From contig NW_019091362.1 in NCBI RefSeq assembly GCF_001949145.1, positions 4,440,213-4,504,212 on the forward strand: DNA of 64,000 nt, written 5' to 3'. Below are positions 27,801 to 38,959 of this stretch, piece by piece. The stretch comes from Acanthaster planci (lineage: Eukaryota > Echinodermata > Asteroidea > Valvatida > Acanthasteridae). The translations under genes were made by a program, and so were the position numbers. Every line of letters starts with the position of its first letter. The first letter of the stretch is position 1. A model generated the notes under the pieces. The model was not told the DNA's origin. It did not search any database and was given only the letters and a program-made list of their open reading frames with translations.

Positions 27801-30800
27801 ATCATTCTGGTAATTATCGAGGACATTACAGAGGTAGTTAGATGGGGACAGAGTGTACTTTTTCCATCATACCTTCATTTTCAACTTAGAAGGATTCTTC
27901 CATACACGTGGAACAAAAAAAAAAAAAAAACTGGAGGATTTTGTGTTAAGTGATGCTCACGTTGGGTTCTGGCCTCTATCTTAAAAAATTCTTTTGCCTT
28001 TTCATGTGCTCTGAGCCAATATTTAAGCACCAATATAATATTTACCAGCCCACTGTTCCGTCATGTTTGGTTTGGTTTGATTTACTGACGAACTTGAACA
28101 ATTTTGGTTAATGTGAATTGACTCATAAATATCGCTGCAGCATATGCGGAGAAAGAACTCTAAGTTAGAAGGGCAACACCCGCTCAAGTACAGGAAAATA
28201 CGTGTAATCAGTGACAAACTAGCGTTTCACAATATTCTGCCTACAAGAGTTTGCAACACGTAGGCCTATCACAATGCTCGAAATCTGTCCAATACAATGC
28301 GCGTACGGAGAGGCTCGACAGATTTCGCACATTGTGATTGGCCAACGCGTTGCAAACTCTTACTGGAGGCGCACTATCGTGAATCGCCCGTATTGTTACT
28401 AAACGTCACGACAAAGTAGGCCACCGTGAAAATACCTGTACATCATACGTGTATGCAGTACAGTAGTCCATGCGTGTCTAGGTCTGAATCTAATGTACTA
28501 GTTGCACATTAGCAAGAAAAACCATTGACCCTAACAGTCGGGAACCTCCAACCATTTTATTGTGCCTGCTTGGAGACCCGAACATGAGAGAACTGAATAT
28601 CACCGGCACCATTTCAGCAGCCTTTGAGTTATGCATTGACACGTAGGCCCATTCGTTTTCAGCCCAAACTTGAAAGTATGTACTCTTTTGCTGAACAGAT
28701 CTTTCGCTGAAACTTATACGAGAAATGGGGGCTGAGGAGGAGACGAGGCTGACCAAAAGACAAAGCAAGATGGTTCACGACAAGGTCACAGCGTTCTATG
28801 ACGAGATACTCAAGCATCCGGCGCTGAACAGCAACCGGATTGCGTTCAGCCAGAAGAAGCCGGATTTCGCCACGTTCCGTCCAGATCACCCGGAGGGGAC
28901 ATCTCTGCCTCATCGGCGGGTGAGAGCAGAGAATGTCTCATGTACATTTCTGAATAATAACCACAAAACAACCCACGTCAGCAAGTCCAGTTTTTTGTTA
29001 AGAATGGAGATCCCACATGCAAACTGATGAACCAAAACTGTGAAGATAATTTTTCACAAGGATATAAGCATGTACAATGGCCAGTTCCATCGACGTATTA
29101 CTCCTACAAAGTGCTTCGCACTTTACCCTGAAGCACCAGGCAACAATTGTTCCCCAAAGTTCAGACTACATGTACAGCTTGGGCGTATACTTGTGTGATA
29201 CATGTCTCAGTTTGGTCACTTTCCCTTACAATCTGACAGATCATTGTCTCTGCTCCAGCGAGAGTTCTACATTCGCTACGTGTCTATAACAAAGGGTGCA
29301 GCCCACTGATTCGCTTTAAATATCTCCTCTGCCAGTTAATTTTGAGCGTTAACTATCAGCGAGAACTGACCTTGAATTTAAGTTGTATGGCATATACAAC
29401 ATGTACACAACACGATAGGGTTATAGGTGCTGTATAAATTATATACATTCTTGCTGCACTTAGACCCTGCTTACATTGGGCATTATAAATATGATGTTTT
29501 CCACGGTTAGAAACCTCGTAAGCAAGATATTAATTTGTCAGACAGAGGCAGGAGACGTCAACACGTAAGACATTATGGGGCTGTAACACACTACTTGACC
29601 CTTTCGCAGGGAAAAAGGGCAGCCGGCATTCTAACCGAGATCTGCACAAGCGTCAGAGGCTGGGAGCAAGAGAACAGGGGCGTGACAAGGAACCACGACG
29701 TAGTGAACCTATACCCAGATCAGCATTTTTATACCACAAGGTGTCTGAGTAACGGTCAGAGCTGCAACTATATCAACGACTGGTAAGATGTACATATGAA
29801 ATTGAATCGGCAGGGCATTCAACCAGCGTTGAATTACTACTCTTTCGTTTTAATTGAAAAAAAAAGTGGCAGGGGGGAAATGGTGTGAAACTTTAAATTT
29901 CTTTTCGGTTGTGATATATCCCACATGCCAGCGGCCTACGCACGTAAACGTGACAGTATATTATCGGTACACGTTCACTTTACCGTGAAGAGTAAAATGA
30001 TTACATTTGAGATCTGGCAATTCCCAACTAATCGTGTGCTTGTGTGTATCCCACAGCTGACACCTTTTTCATAGGGTAGCCGCAATGGACTCTTTTAGAA
30101 TACAAATACAAACCTCAAAATGCATCTTTTGTATCTCACTAAACCTCATTTTCAATTATTATTTCACTATTTCAACAGAAGTTTGCTGCCAATCGTTTGC
30201 TTTTTATGCTAACTAGTAATTTCCATATTCATGTGAAGAACGGAAATACCATCCCAGGAAGAAAACTTCATTATTATATTGTTTTTGCACATGAAACTGC
30301 ATTTTAAAAAAGATTTTGGAGTTCCAATTTTTTTCTTTATCGCTGATCCATTGTTTGGCAAAGTATACATAGCAGTGAGCAAGAAATAATTTTTTTTTCG
30401 GAAATGATTTCAGTGAGTAAATTGTCAGTTCACAATTTGAATTGAAAACCTGCGTAATGAACCATGTCTTCCAGAAATGACATCCCAACAACAACGTCCT
30501 CAGTTGTCCAGGAAAGCATTCATAATATCAATAGTTACAAAAAGTGCCCTTTTCAATACATTTAACCTAAAAGGTGTCAAATATTTAAATACTTCTTATA
30601 AATTGAAGAAGAGTATACAATTACAAAAATAATGTCAAAATAAACTACACTGTATCCACACTCTAAGAGTAGAATATGTGTGCGTGTGATGAACTTACAG
30701 GAGAGTAACTTCAGAGTGTACGACGCGCTCGTCGTGGACAATTGCATACGTGGAGGTGAACGACGGAGAGACTGTTCGCTATGATTGGGAGTGGATCGCC

Positions 30801-30839
30801 ATAGATACATGCTGCAGCTGTGCCGCCAGCTCAAAGTAG
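12741..30839 (+). CDS. NT: Neurotrophin precursor (six coding exons)
   Basis: Secreted neurotrophin-type growth factor precursor, expected to be cleaved to a cystine-knot ligand; in known family members the ligand acts on Trk/p75-type receptors. Coding exons are 12741-12843, 25709-25750, 26483-26572, 28699-28919, 29610-29782 and 30701-30839. Junction phases are 1,1,1,0,2 and all match, giving 768 nt or 255 residues. Seen: hydrophobic signal segment (LFFLLLCVC, about residues 24-32), prodomain 36-152, basic site RGKR ending at 155, mature domain 156-255 with cysteines 164,197,204,216,247,248,250. Family signatures are FYTTRC, the spacing C-x11-C before the loop, and the C-terminal IDTCCSC corresponding to IDTxCxC of vertebrate neurotrophins. 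Length fits prepro-NGF/BDNF (about 240-250). Later in-frame ATGs at 12759 and 12786 could also start translation; the latter would place the signal peptide at the very N-terminus. Unlike vertebrate genes, the mature domain is split by an intron. Exon 1 is joined by phase and signal peptide only and is the least certain part. Confidence 0.88.
14520..14714. mobile_element. Short dispersed element with imperfect inverted ends
   Basis: Begins agtggcgtatccggggg and ends cctagctacgcgact; the inverted ends share agt-gcgta. The interior is G/C-rich with repeated gtgcccccc blocks. An apparent frame across it ending PSAPPGYAT is a translation of this repeat, not a gene. Confidence 0.55.
22838..22950. 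repeat. AAAC simple repeat
   Basis: Low-complexity (caaa)n tract with caacaccc interruptions, inside neurotrophin intron 1. The open frame crossing it is not a gene. Confidence 0.95.
25709..25750 (+). CDS. NT: Neurotrophin exon 2 (prodomain, 42 nt)
   Basis: A 42-nt micro-exon between a pyrimidine-rich acceptor (tctttccatttcag) and donor AAAG/GTAAAT, phase 1 to phase 1. It encodes VAEFADQPSDVFK. The reading frame upstream of the acceptor is also open back to 25345, which raises the possibility of an alternative first exon. Confidence 0.65.
26483..26572 (+). CDS. NT: Neurotrophin exon 3 (prodomain)
   Basis: 90 nt between acceptor ttgtattctttcag and a GTAAGT donor, phase 1 in and phase 1 out. 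It encodes 29 full codons from YDFGVDFQDSSS to HLVLH. Prodomain sequence is poorly conserved, so the call rests on splice signals and phase continuity. Confidence 0.68.
26947..27064 (+). repeat. Dispersed repeat copy 1
   Basis: Starts aaggccgtgtccgaaatggg and is similar over about 120 bp to 62471-62596 (shared gggcttcc, gcgtctcc, atttcca and tctagaca blocks). Probably an old interspersed element. It lies in a neurotrophin intron. Confidence 0.65.
28699..28919 (+). CDS. NT: Neurotrophin exon 4 (prodomain, first half of furin site)
   Basis: 221 nt, acceptor cttttgctgaacag, donor CGG/GTGAGA, phase 1 in and phase 0 out. The charged prodomain segment contains an internal LTKR and ends in PHRR. 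With the first three residues of the next exon this forms the basic cluster HRRGKR. Confidence 0.82.
29610..29782 (+). CDS. NT: Neurotrophin exon 5 (cleavage site and first part of knot)
   Basis: 173 nt, acceptor ccctttcgcag, donor TG/GTAAGA, phase 0 in and phase 2 out. It begins GKR and then codes for mature residues 1-54, including TEICTSVRGW, the HFYTTRC strand and the loop cysteine in GQSCNYIND. This matches the N-terminal half of the neurotrophin fold. Confidence 0.88.
30701..30839 (+). CDS. NT: Neurotrophin exon 6 (second part of knot, stop)
   Basis: Acceptor gatgaacttacag, 1 nt completing Trp, then 45 codons and TAG. It contains SECTTRSSWTIAYVEV, the tryptophan-rich RYDWEWIAIDT and the terminal C-C-S-C group. 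This corresponds to the conserved neurotrophin C-terminus (WRFIRIDTACVC in vertebrates). Confidence 0.92.
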
Positions 30840-31202
30840 TTGAAAAAAATGCAGAAGGTACTTCCAACGGCCAGTAAAATCTCCTCTTCAGAAGGAATCG
30901 ATTTGTATCTTGTTTATGAACGTCTTGGACCGATCAAGCTAATTCACTCGAGATGCCTTAATCATGGCCCAGCTTTATTTTTGTTGTATAACTGTATACC
31001 ACGCCTTACAAGACACTATTTATTCGATACGTAATTACGTGTTAACTGTGATCGTTGAAAAGCTTACGCCTGTAACTTCTGACATACATGACGAGCAAAT
31101 CAGCGTCAACTTTCTCAAGTCAAAAATAACGCCATTAATGACAATCGAAATGCGCGAACGCAAACAGCTACTCAATTGTCGTGTCGAATAGCGATGAATT
31201 AC

Positions 31203-31230
31203 AATAAATATAAAAAAGATGTTGAATAAA
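31203..31230 (+). terminator. Polyadenylation signals of the neurotrophin gene
   Basis: Two AATAAA hexamers lie at 31203-31208 and 31225-31230, about 370-390 nt after the TAG at 30837-30839. They are the first canonical signals downstream, so the 3' UTR probably ends near 31.25 kb. Confidence 0.55.
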
Positions 31231-32321
31231 AGGTCTTTCAACCATCCATATGCTGTTTTAAAGGTCCTCTGATTGAAACACTGAAAAACAAAAATATTTT
31301 GGTTTTTTTTTTCAGTTTAATTTTATTTCCGTCACTGAAAGAAAGGCTTGACTATACTTCATATCTAATAATACATGTACATGTTACATTACAGTTTGAT
31401 CCTGATGTGCAGTTAAGATTGTATACAGTTTCAGCGACTGTTTCAAACATTTACAATTTAAAGACGCTTTTAGTGACTGAAACGCGGCTGCATTATCCCA
31501 GTGGAAAAGCTTATACTGCGAAGACACTGGTACAATAATGTGTTTTGCCTGTGCCCTCTTTATCTCTGTTGTTTGCCTAATGTATTCTTCAGCCGACCAA
31601 TAATTTGGGACTTATCGGTGAAAAACAACGGCAGTGTATTTAGGTTTAGACCCTGCAAGAAATTCAGAGACACGTGCTCGTTTCTTTCAGATACAAATTC
31701 ATGAATACAAAAGGTCAGGCTGCACAAAAAAAATAAAAAGTGCACGTTGACTGAGCCTTGCCTTTGGGATCCAGGCAAAGAGGTCTGTGGCGCGATAACA
31801 TCAGTTATGGTAAACGAGGTCTTTTTAGGCACAAATATGACAGTGAAATCTCTCCCGGTGAAGAGTGGATTATCATGCATCGGGGAGAACTAAATTTGGT
31901 GGTTTTATGAAAGGACCAGTGTTTAACGTTTGGATAATGGCTTAAATCCCGAGACGAATTAAGACGTTCACTTTAGAGAGTTGCGTGGTCGCAAGGGCGT
32001 AGGTGTGGGACATCTGCTCAATATGCCTGTTATTTGTACATTGAATTTAAGTGGAAAACAAGTGAGTCGGTTATATTTTGCTGCAAGATGTATAAATTAC
32101 GTTGATTTTAAATGAAACTTATAAGCTTGGCTTCTTTACCAAGAGAATAAGTAATATATAAAGGTAATCATTTCTCTTGCCTCTTTTGTTTTGATTACAC
32201 CAAAATAAACTGTTTAAACTCGTGATCCTAGAGTGGTTACAGAATGGTTTCATTTGACTAGCCTAAATAACGCAAGACCATTCACTTAAAAATGGTGAAT
32301 AACACGGTGGTCTCTTTCCGT
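31231..32321. other. Convergent intergenic spacer
   Basis: Lies between the neurotrophin poly(A) signals and the methyltransferase stop. It presumably contains the methyltransferase 3' UTR. No gene or clear element seen. Confidence 0.5.
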
Positions 32322-32464
32322 CTACTTTGTCGCGATGAGCTGGACATATTGCCAAGGTGAATTCGTGCCGAAATTGTCCCGGGAAAACTTGCACAAGTCT
32401 GCCATGCATTCCGGGCTGTACTTTTCCGGTATCGACTGCAATGTGGTCAGCACTCCGTTATAGC
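32322..32464 (-). CDS. Methyltransferase exon 4 (C-terminus)
   Basis: Acceptor cttcttttgttag, phase 1 in, stop TAG at 32322-32324. It encodes the ending SPWQYVQLIATK, characteristic of the JHAMT-like C-terminal strand. Confidence 0.82.
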
Positions 32465-35400
32465 CTAACAAAAGAAGGGAGTTATCCTTTGTCTTCTTTT
32501 TCTTTTCTTTTTTAATCAAAGTGTACGCTCTTGAGCACAGTGGGTGTTTTTTATATTCTTGAAATTGGTTGAACCGTTTTGTCATTCATCGAGCCAGTTG
32601 TTAAAAATTCATCAAGTACTTAAAAATGAGCTTGTTAAACAATCGAATTAATGCCCAAACAATACATCATTGGTATAATGAGTTGTTTTACAGCATATTT
32701 CAATCAGACATTGAATGACAACCCACGTCTAATGCAAGTCAAAAGGGGCGGTGTGTTTTGAAGCAGGTTCCTAAGAATTCAAGGTCAATGTCTGAGCCCA
32801 CGGTCGGCTATTTTAAAGCGAGCCAATGTGTAAAATCTGGCTCGCACCCAACTGAGTCCATTACACATGATCCTTAGTGTACTAGTTGCACTACACAGTC
32901 CTGAACCACCAACACGTTTGGTTGTGTGGGATGGACACCAAGATAATAGTACAGCAGTGTTATAGTCAAGTCTGTTAATGTGACAGGTCCTTCCATAAGC
33001 CCAGAAATAAAAAACAGCACTGTCAACAATGGCAGAGGAATGCTTTTGTCACAGCGCATTTGAATAACCTGTGAGTGTGACATATCTTAGGGCTGAGAGA
33101 CTTGTTGTGGACTTGTCATGATGAGATTGCAGGGACTATATCACCAGTGGTTGTAGCGTGTATGCGTGACATTAACATTTTTACCTTCTGCATCCTCGTC
33201 CGAGTAATCGTCTTCAGCAAGTTCATGCTCCTCTATTTTAACGACAGTGAAGCCGTTGTCTGCAAAGAGTTTCTTCACATCGTCCAAGGTCGATTCTACA
33301 ACGACGTTTCTGCCGGGTTTTGCGTCCTGCGTCAATGATTCGGAAGGAGTTTGTCGGATTTAGTGATTAATCTGCTGAACGGAAGCGTCAAGAGTGCAGT
33401 GAGTTCAAAAATGAGGCTGAATGATCTAACAACATTTTTGTTTACTTCCTAAATGGATGTAGTCCACGTATTTCTTTTCTTTAACAATAGAGGGCAACAT
33501 TTGACTACAGCCGACAGCAACTGAAATACGACATGGTGTATCGTGTGCAGAGCTGAATATCGAGTAGCGCCAACTTAAGACTTGGGAGCCAAAATGGCTG
33601 TTCATTGTGTCTGCACATGGTGCTATAAAACACAAGGAGTACGTACATACAAAGATCAAAAGGGTCAATGGTGGCCACCGCCAGCACTGCGCGTGCTGTA
33701 AGGACAAAACAAATGCCGCGCCGCTTGCAGGCTATAAGGAATGCTCAAAGTTGCATTTGGGCAGGATCGTGGGTACTGCGCATGCGTGTCCGTAACACTT
33801 CACGTGTTCTACATGGCCGCCTTGGGACGGAAACCACCGTGATCGGAGACTTAATTTTAGTTAGTGATTGTTCTGATATTCCAATTACAATGAAAATGTG
33901 GTTGTGTCTTCACATCCCCAAAACGTCTCTTTTAACAATAAACAGAATTACTAACTAATACAAATTCTCCAAAAAAAAAAAAACCAACAAGAAAACTGAG
34001 AGAATGTAGCTGATCCAGAGTAAAATAAAAAAAAAACACATGAAAACATGGGAAGATTCATTGTCCTTTCTGTCATTGTCCACAACTGTCTCGGCATGAA
34101 ACTTCACCACGTTGTCAAATGCATTCCTGCGGCATGTTTCCACCCTCTTTTAACCGTAGCAACCACTTGGATATGAATGTCGCAGTTCATATTTTGGGTA
34201 TTTATTCTCTACCGCCGGAAACGCAAAATGTCATAACTGACTTTAAAAAGTCCGACTTTTGCGATATAACCACCGCTGATTTGGAATTTTCGAGTGCATC
34301 TGTGGAGATCACTCGCTGACCTGAAGACTACTGAAGAGAACTGCGCATCCTCTTTGTGCATCTTTTTCACTATTTATTTACTCCAGTGTGCCACAGCGAA
34401 ACACGGCGAGTCTGTGGGTTACCAGCTACCTTTGTATACATGTATACAAAGAATGTCTAGGGTCTTCAACACTGGGGCTGGTAACCGTGCTTTGTCTATG
34501 GAGCCGACCGGGAGCAGTCAATCGGATTACGGTCTGTAGGGACTTCGTTCTTACTCCTTGTGTTTGATAGCTCCATGGTCGCAATACAGCATGCAGCTAT
34601 TGTGCGCAAACTGGCCATATGTACCCACGCATAATCCACATTTTTGCTTCCAACAACTGAGACACTCACGTCGCAACTCTCTCTATGACACGGCCCTGGC
34701 GTCATGCGAACAAACGACAAGAATTCGTCACTTCGTTGCATGTCTAATCGATTCCAATCAGCCAGTAAGACAAGGCCCACACAGAATATGGCTGTGGCTA
34801 GAAACAGCACACGCGACAACGGAAGCTAGTGGGTTGTGGCTGTCATGCAGCCACTTGCTGTATCATCTCTGCTACTTTCAGCTGTAACCTTTTGATCTGT
34901 AAACAGTCTTAGTAGTTTGCGGGACAACTTAATTTAAGTCGTGCTGTACTCCAGGTGCCTGTTGTTTCACACGGACTCTGAATCTCGCTCAGTGATCCTA
35001 AATCTGTTTCGCACCATCCATTAGGCGAGTTTTGGTGTCTGTAAACCAACGACCGTGTGATCTAGATCAGTGATCCAAAAGCTGGTTCGCACCATCCATT
35101 AGGCGAGTTTTGGTGTCTGCAAGCCAACGACGATGTGATCTAGATCAGTGATCCTAAAGCTGGTTCGCACCATCCATTAGGCGAGTTTTGGTGGCAATAA
35201 ACCAACGACGGATCACCGATCGTGACCCAGATCTGTGTGAAACAAAAACGGCCCAGGTTTCTGAAAGTGCACACTCTAAAAACTGCACATGCCCGACGTA
35301 ACGTTTTGGCGCTTAACATTAGTTGCCAAATTCCTTATCAGTCTTCAACGGCCACACTACACTACTACACCGTCATCAAAATTCGCTTAGCATTCAAACA

Positions 35401-37560
35401 TACCACCTGACAGCAGAAACGAGTTTACTGATTAGCTTAAAACAAATTATGACTTGTTATTTATTTCAACAAGCTGTGATAGAGTCTAACACCAACTTTA
35501 CCTGCGCAGAAAAAAAACACCTATTGAGAGATCCCAATAAGACATTTTTAGCATCGATCTGCGCACTTCCGTGTTTGAAAACGAGGCTGTATGTGTCAGC
35601 TTCAATTTTTAATACGATCAAACAATAGAAAGTAAGGAGTCAAGACACAAAATACATAAAGGTATGTTAAATTCAGACTTTTCACGCTGCAGATTCTCGT
35701 GGAAGAGTCTTTCAGGATGACTCGACGCATAAAATCAAGAAAAAAAAATAATGACGATTTGCCGCGAACTAACGTACCTGCGATGGTCGTGTATCTGCAT
35801 TGCATGTACTGTGTCGACTCCGCGAGCGCGCTTGACGAAGGTCAACACAGAGAGCCTCGGTTTCGATGCCGATATGCGCAGACAGCGCTAATGTGAAATC
35901 CCTCTATTCTGTCAAGAATTCATTGAGAACATCTGACTTTAAACGACACAAACTTTCACCTGTCACTACGACAGCAGAAGTACCGAAATGTATATCTACC
36001 TTAACAAACTCGCCCCACTTGGGGTGGTTCCGTATGAACTCTCCTGCCTTGGCCGTCCAGCCGTGACTGTCCCCAAAATAGGTCAGGTGGAGCCGGCCCC
36101 CAGGCTTGGTGCAGTGGTGCAAGTTCCTGATGAACTTGCCGTAGTCGTCCAGGAAGTGGAGCACGAAGCCACTAATCACCAAGTCGAACTTTTCTCGCCA
36201 CTCCTCCCCGTGTTCTCTCAGGTGGGCGCCAAAGTCTACCACCTGGTAAGTGACGTTGGGGATGGTATTTGCCTGTCTTGCACTTTGTATCGCGGCGCCG
36301 TCATTGTCAACACCTACAAAAAAAGATCCAACGCATGAGGCAATGTACAAGACGTTTCATTTCCCCATACATGAAAAACTGTGATATCGAATTCACTTTC
36401 ACTGGTTAACATGTTATGTCACATTCAAACATGTTTGCACATACATATACATCTGTTTAGAGAAGACTCTTGCTAACTTGCCAACACTCATTTATGCAGA
36501 CTCCTTCACATTTCTCTTGCATATCTTTTCTCTCTCCTTTGTGCATTTCTACAGAATGTGAGATGATTACCCAAACAACCTGCGAATGACGCTGACTACA
36601 CTGCTTGTGGCACGCAGGGCACCAGTCTGCCGTATGTGCCATTAATCTGAATAACAACAACGTGAAATTCCATCATGCTACAGTAGCGAGGCTGTGCAAC
36701 TCAGTAAATCATTACATGTAATTTGTACCTGTTCTGTCATGGCTAGAGCATTACCTGTAAAAGGAAATCTGTTTTATTTTTTAGAGGGATGACGAGGCAA
36801 ATACGCTTGCAGAAAAGAAATAAGCTGAAATCGCTTTGGGTGAAGGATCTGTCTCTTTGCCTTGCGTAGTAATGCCTTCTTCACTTCCATAATCTTGGGA
36901 GCAATCGGTTGATCGTGCAGATCGGCTGTTCACACTCAATATAAATACAGATACGCGAACATATAAGAACTTTTGCCCTAAATCGGAACACACAATTATG
37001 ATTGGCTCTACCTCAAAACATCACATTTCCCTTCGTTCCTTTATACGGAAACGTCTACCACCACACATAAAACTATTTTTCACGTACGTACGAATTAGTT
37101 TCAAGTTCGTGCGTGTTAGTTTTTACGAACTTACGTTATTAGTTTCACGTACAGACATGAAAACTGTTAGTTTCATAAAAGGAAAAACCTTTTTTGTGTG
37201 TGTTGCTGAACTTCTATGCTATAAAAGCCGTACGCCCACAGGCGAGCAATCACCCGGTATTGCAACAAATCACACAATTCTGTCACCCAAGTCGGACTTG
37301 AGTCGAGTCTTCATAACACAAATCATTTCAACTCTGCAGTGACCCACACCTACGATAGAGTGAACCTTTGCAGACAGTTCGGCCATGAACTCCCCGTCGG
37401 CGCACCCGACGTCCAAGAGTCGGTGCTCCTTGTCCAGTTCCATCCCTGCGAGGAACCGCCTCTTGTAAGCCAGCTTGCACTGGTACAGTTTGCTGTTCTC
37501 CCAGTCGTACTCCTCGTCTCCATAACTGTGGGAATGGTGCCCCTCATCGGACTCTGCCAT
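32322..37560 (-). CDS. SAM-dependent methyltransferase, JHAMT-like (four exons)
   Basis: Class I S-adenosylmethionine-dependent methyltransferase resembling the juvenile-hormone-acid-methyltransferase-like family, which is widespread in invertebrate deuterostomes although they lack insect juvenile hormone. The substrate is unknown. Exons (minus strand): 37560-37350, 36313-36000, 33326-33185, 32464-32322. Phases 1,0,1 match and give 810 nt, 269 residues, the usual family length. Seen: motif I LLDVGCADGEF (residues 49-59), the acidic post-I motif GVDNDG, motif IV FDLVISGFVLHFLDD, motif VI TKPGGRLHLTYFG, a STLDDVKKLFADNGF helix, and a C-terminus ending YVQLIATK, typical of this group. Reading straight through the second exon gives a shorter in-frame product stopping at 35904. 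The AAG/GTAGAT donor and the fit of exons 3 and 4 favour the spliced form. No signal peptide is seen, so the enzyme is probably cytosolic. It converges on the neurotrophin gene. Confidence 0.88.
33185..33326 (-). CDS. Methyltransferase exon 3
   Basis: Acceptor ttgacgcag, donor GAAG/GTAAAA, phase 0 in and phase 1 out. It encodes VVVESTLDDVKKLFADNGF, as in family members, then an acidic stretch EDDYSDEDAE. Confidence 0.82.
34430..34451. repeat. Perfect 22-bp palindrome
   Basis: ctttgtatac followed by atgtatacaaag reads identically on both strands. It is bracketed by the inverted pair gttaccagc / gctggtaac about 10-30 bp away. Confidence 0.8.
34962..35245. mobile_element. Short inverted-repeat element with internal 78-bp tandem repeats
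   Basis: Outer ends ttgtttcacac and gtgtgaaacaa are inverted repeats that continue with mismatches to about 34 bp. Between them are three tandem copies of a 77-79 bp unit beginning cagtgatcc at 34990, 35069 and 35146, each with gcaccatccattaggcgag. It lies in intron 2 of the methyltransferase. Confidence 0.78.
36000..36313 (-). CDS. Methyltransferase exon 2 (catalytic core)
   Basis: Acceptor ttttttgtag; phase 1 in, phase 0 out at GTTAAG/GTAGAT. It holds GVDNDGAAI, FDLVISGFVLHFLDD and KPGGRLHLTYFG. The frame stays open past the donor to 35904. Confidence 0.88.
37350..37560 (-). CDS. Methyltransferase exon 1
   Basis: Starts at ATG (37558-37560) and ends at GTAG/GTGTGG, phase 1. It encodes an acidic His-rich leader (MAESDEGHHSHSYGDEEYDW) followed by the SAM-binding motif LLDVGCADGEF. 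Confidence 0.88.
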
Positions 37561-38959
37561 AGCTTCTGCAGATTTTTGGAGTTTACGCCTGTCTCTGCCG
37601 GGAAGGAATTAAAGGCAGAAGAGAATTACTTGAGGAAATGCGAGACATACTTTTTAAGAAATGCTTGGCCTATTCCACAGTGAGGCGCGCCATCAAACCT
37701 CATCTGAGTGGAGCTGTAGAAGGACAACAATACCCCTCCGTCCATTTGGTGGCCGATACATGCACACAGACTGTCCATCTGTGCAGGATGTATTCGAAAC
37801 GTGTCTGTTTTTAGAAATATATTTTATTGTGACCTGCATTTCCTAAATTATTATCATCTACACGTATGTACAAGCCTGTGTCCTATTCTCCAATGCATTC
37901 TTGCAAAGTTTACTCCTATTTTTGCATTAAAGAGGATTCATGCAGAGGCGTAAATTTTGTGCCAGGAATTGGGGAAGGGGGCAGGAGGGGGTGGAAGGGC
38001 TGGGGGGATGACTTTCCCTGTCACAGCCACTTGGCCATTGGGGATGCTGACTCCAAATGACACCATATGTTCAATGTTGGCCAATGTTCATGACGCTCAG
38101 CTATTGCACTCCAGCAGAACCTGGTGTTATTATGGCTTTTAAATTTTTTTCCCTTTTGAGTGCTTTTCAATAAATTTTTGGTTATTGGAAAGTGAGAAAT
38201 TCTTTACGACCCGAATTAATTTTTCTCACCACAAAAAGTGGGGCCATCATAGCCTATCCACTTCAGTCAAACAATGTGGGGCATTTGATGCGCGATATGT
38301 GGCAAAGAGGACCCCCCTCTATCGTGTCTTCTTTTGTGTTGACGGAATCTTTGCAATTCTTTTCAGATTTCTGGGGGAGGGGTGCTGTAGGCACAATAGC
38401 CTTAGGGTATATAGCTTGTGCATCACATGAGAGGGTCCCCCTTTGCCACTTACGGTGCTGGATATAGTGTGGGGTGAGATATACATGCAGGCCTACTCCC
38501 ATTCCCAAAGACTTACGCCAAAGGACAGGAGATGCCCTCGGCTATTGAGAATTAATATTTTGCCGATGCATCGATTATTCATTCTCATCCGTGATTGATT
38601 ACGGGAGACATAGCCTACACACACACATCTTATTGGTGGCGATTACCTCTCAAAAGCGGGGTTAACCGTGGATTGGCAAAGGCCGACACAAACTGACAAG
38701 GGCCTCTGTGGTGAATTCCTTGAAAAGAAGTGTGTGTGTGTTGCTCGGGGACGACTTCCCTCGTATTTGTCCAACCTATCGACACGCCCACACAATTCCT
38801 GCACCAATATTCAAATGATTAAGAACCTCACCCTGTGCCATGGTGATCATGAGCAAGAAGTGATACTAGGCCTACGTGCTTGGCGTACTGACCACCAAAA
38901 AATAATGAATGCATAGGCCTGCGCTTAAGAAAAAAACATTACATTAAATCGTGGCACAG

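Noticed and set aside
34990-35220. CRISPR-like array
   Set aside because: Three direct 77-79 bp repeats abut each other without spacers in a eukaryotic intron; this is a tandem repeat within a small element.
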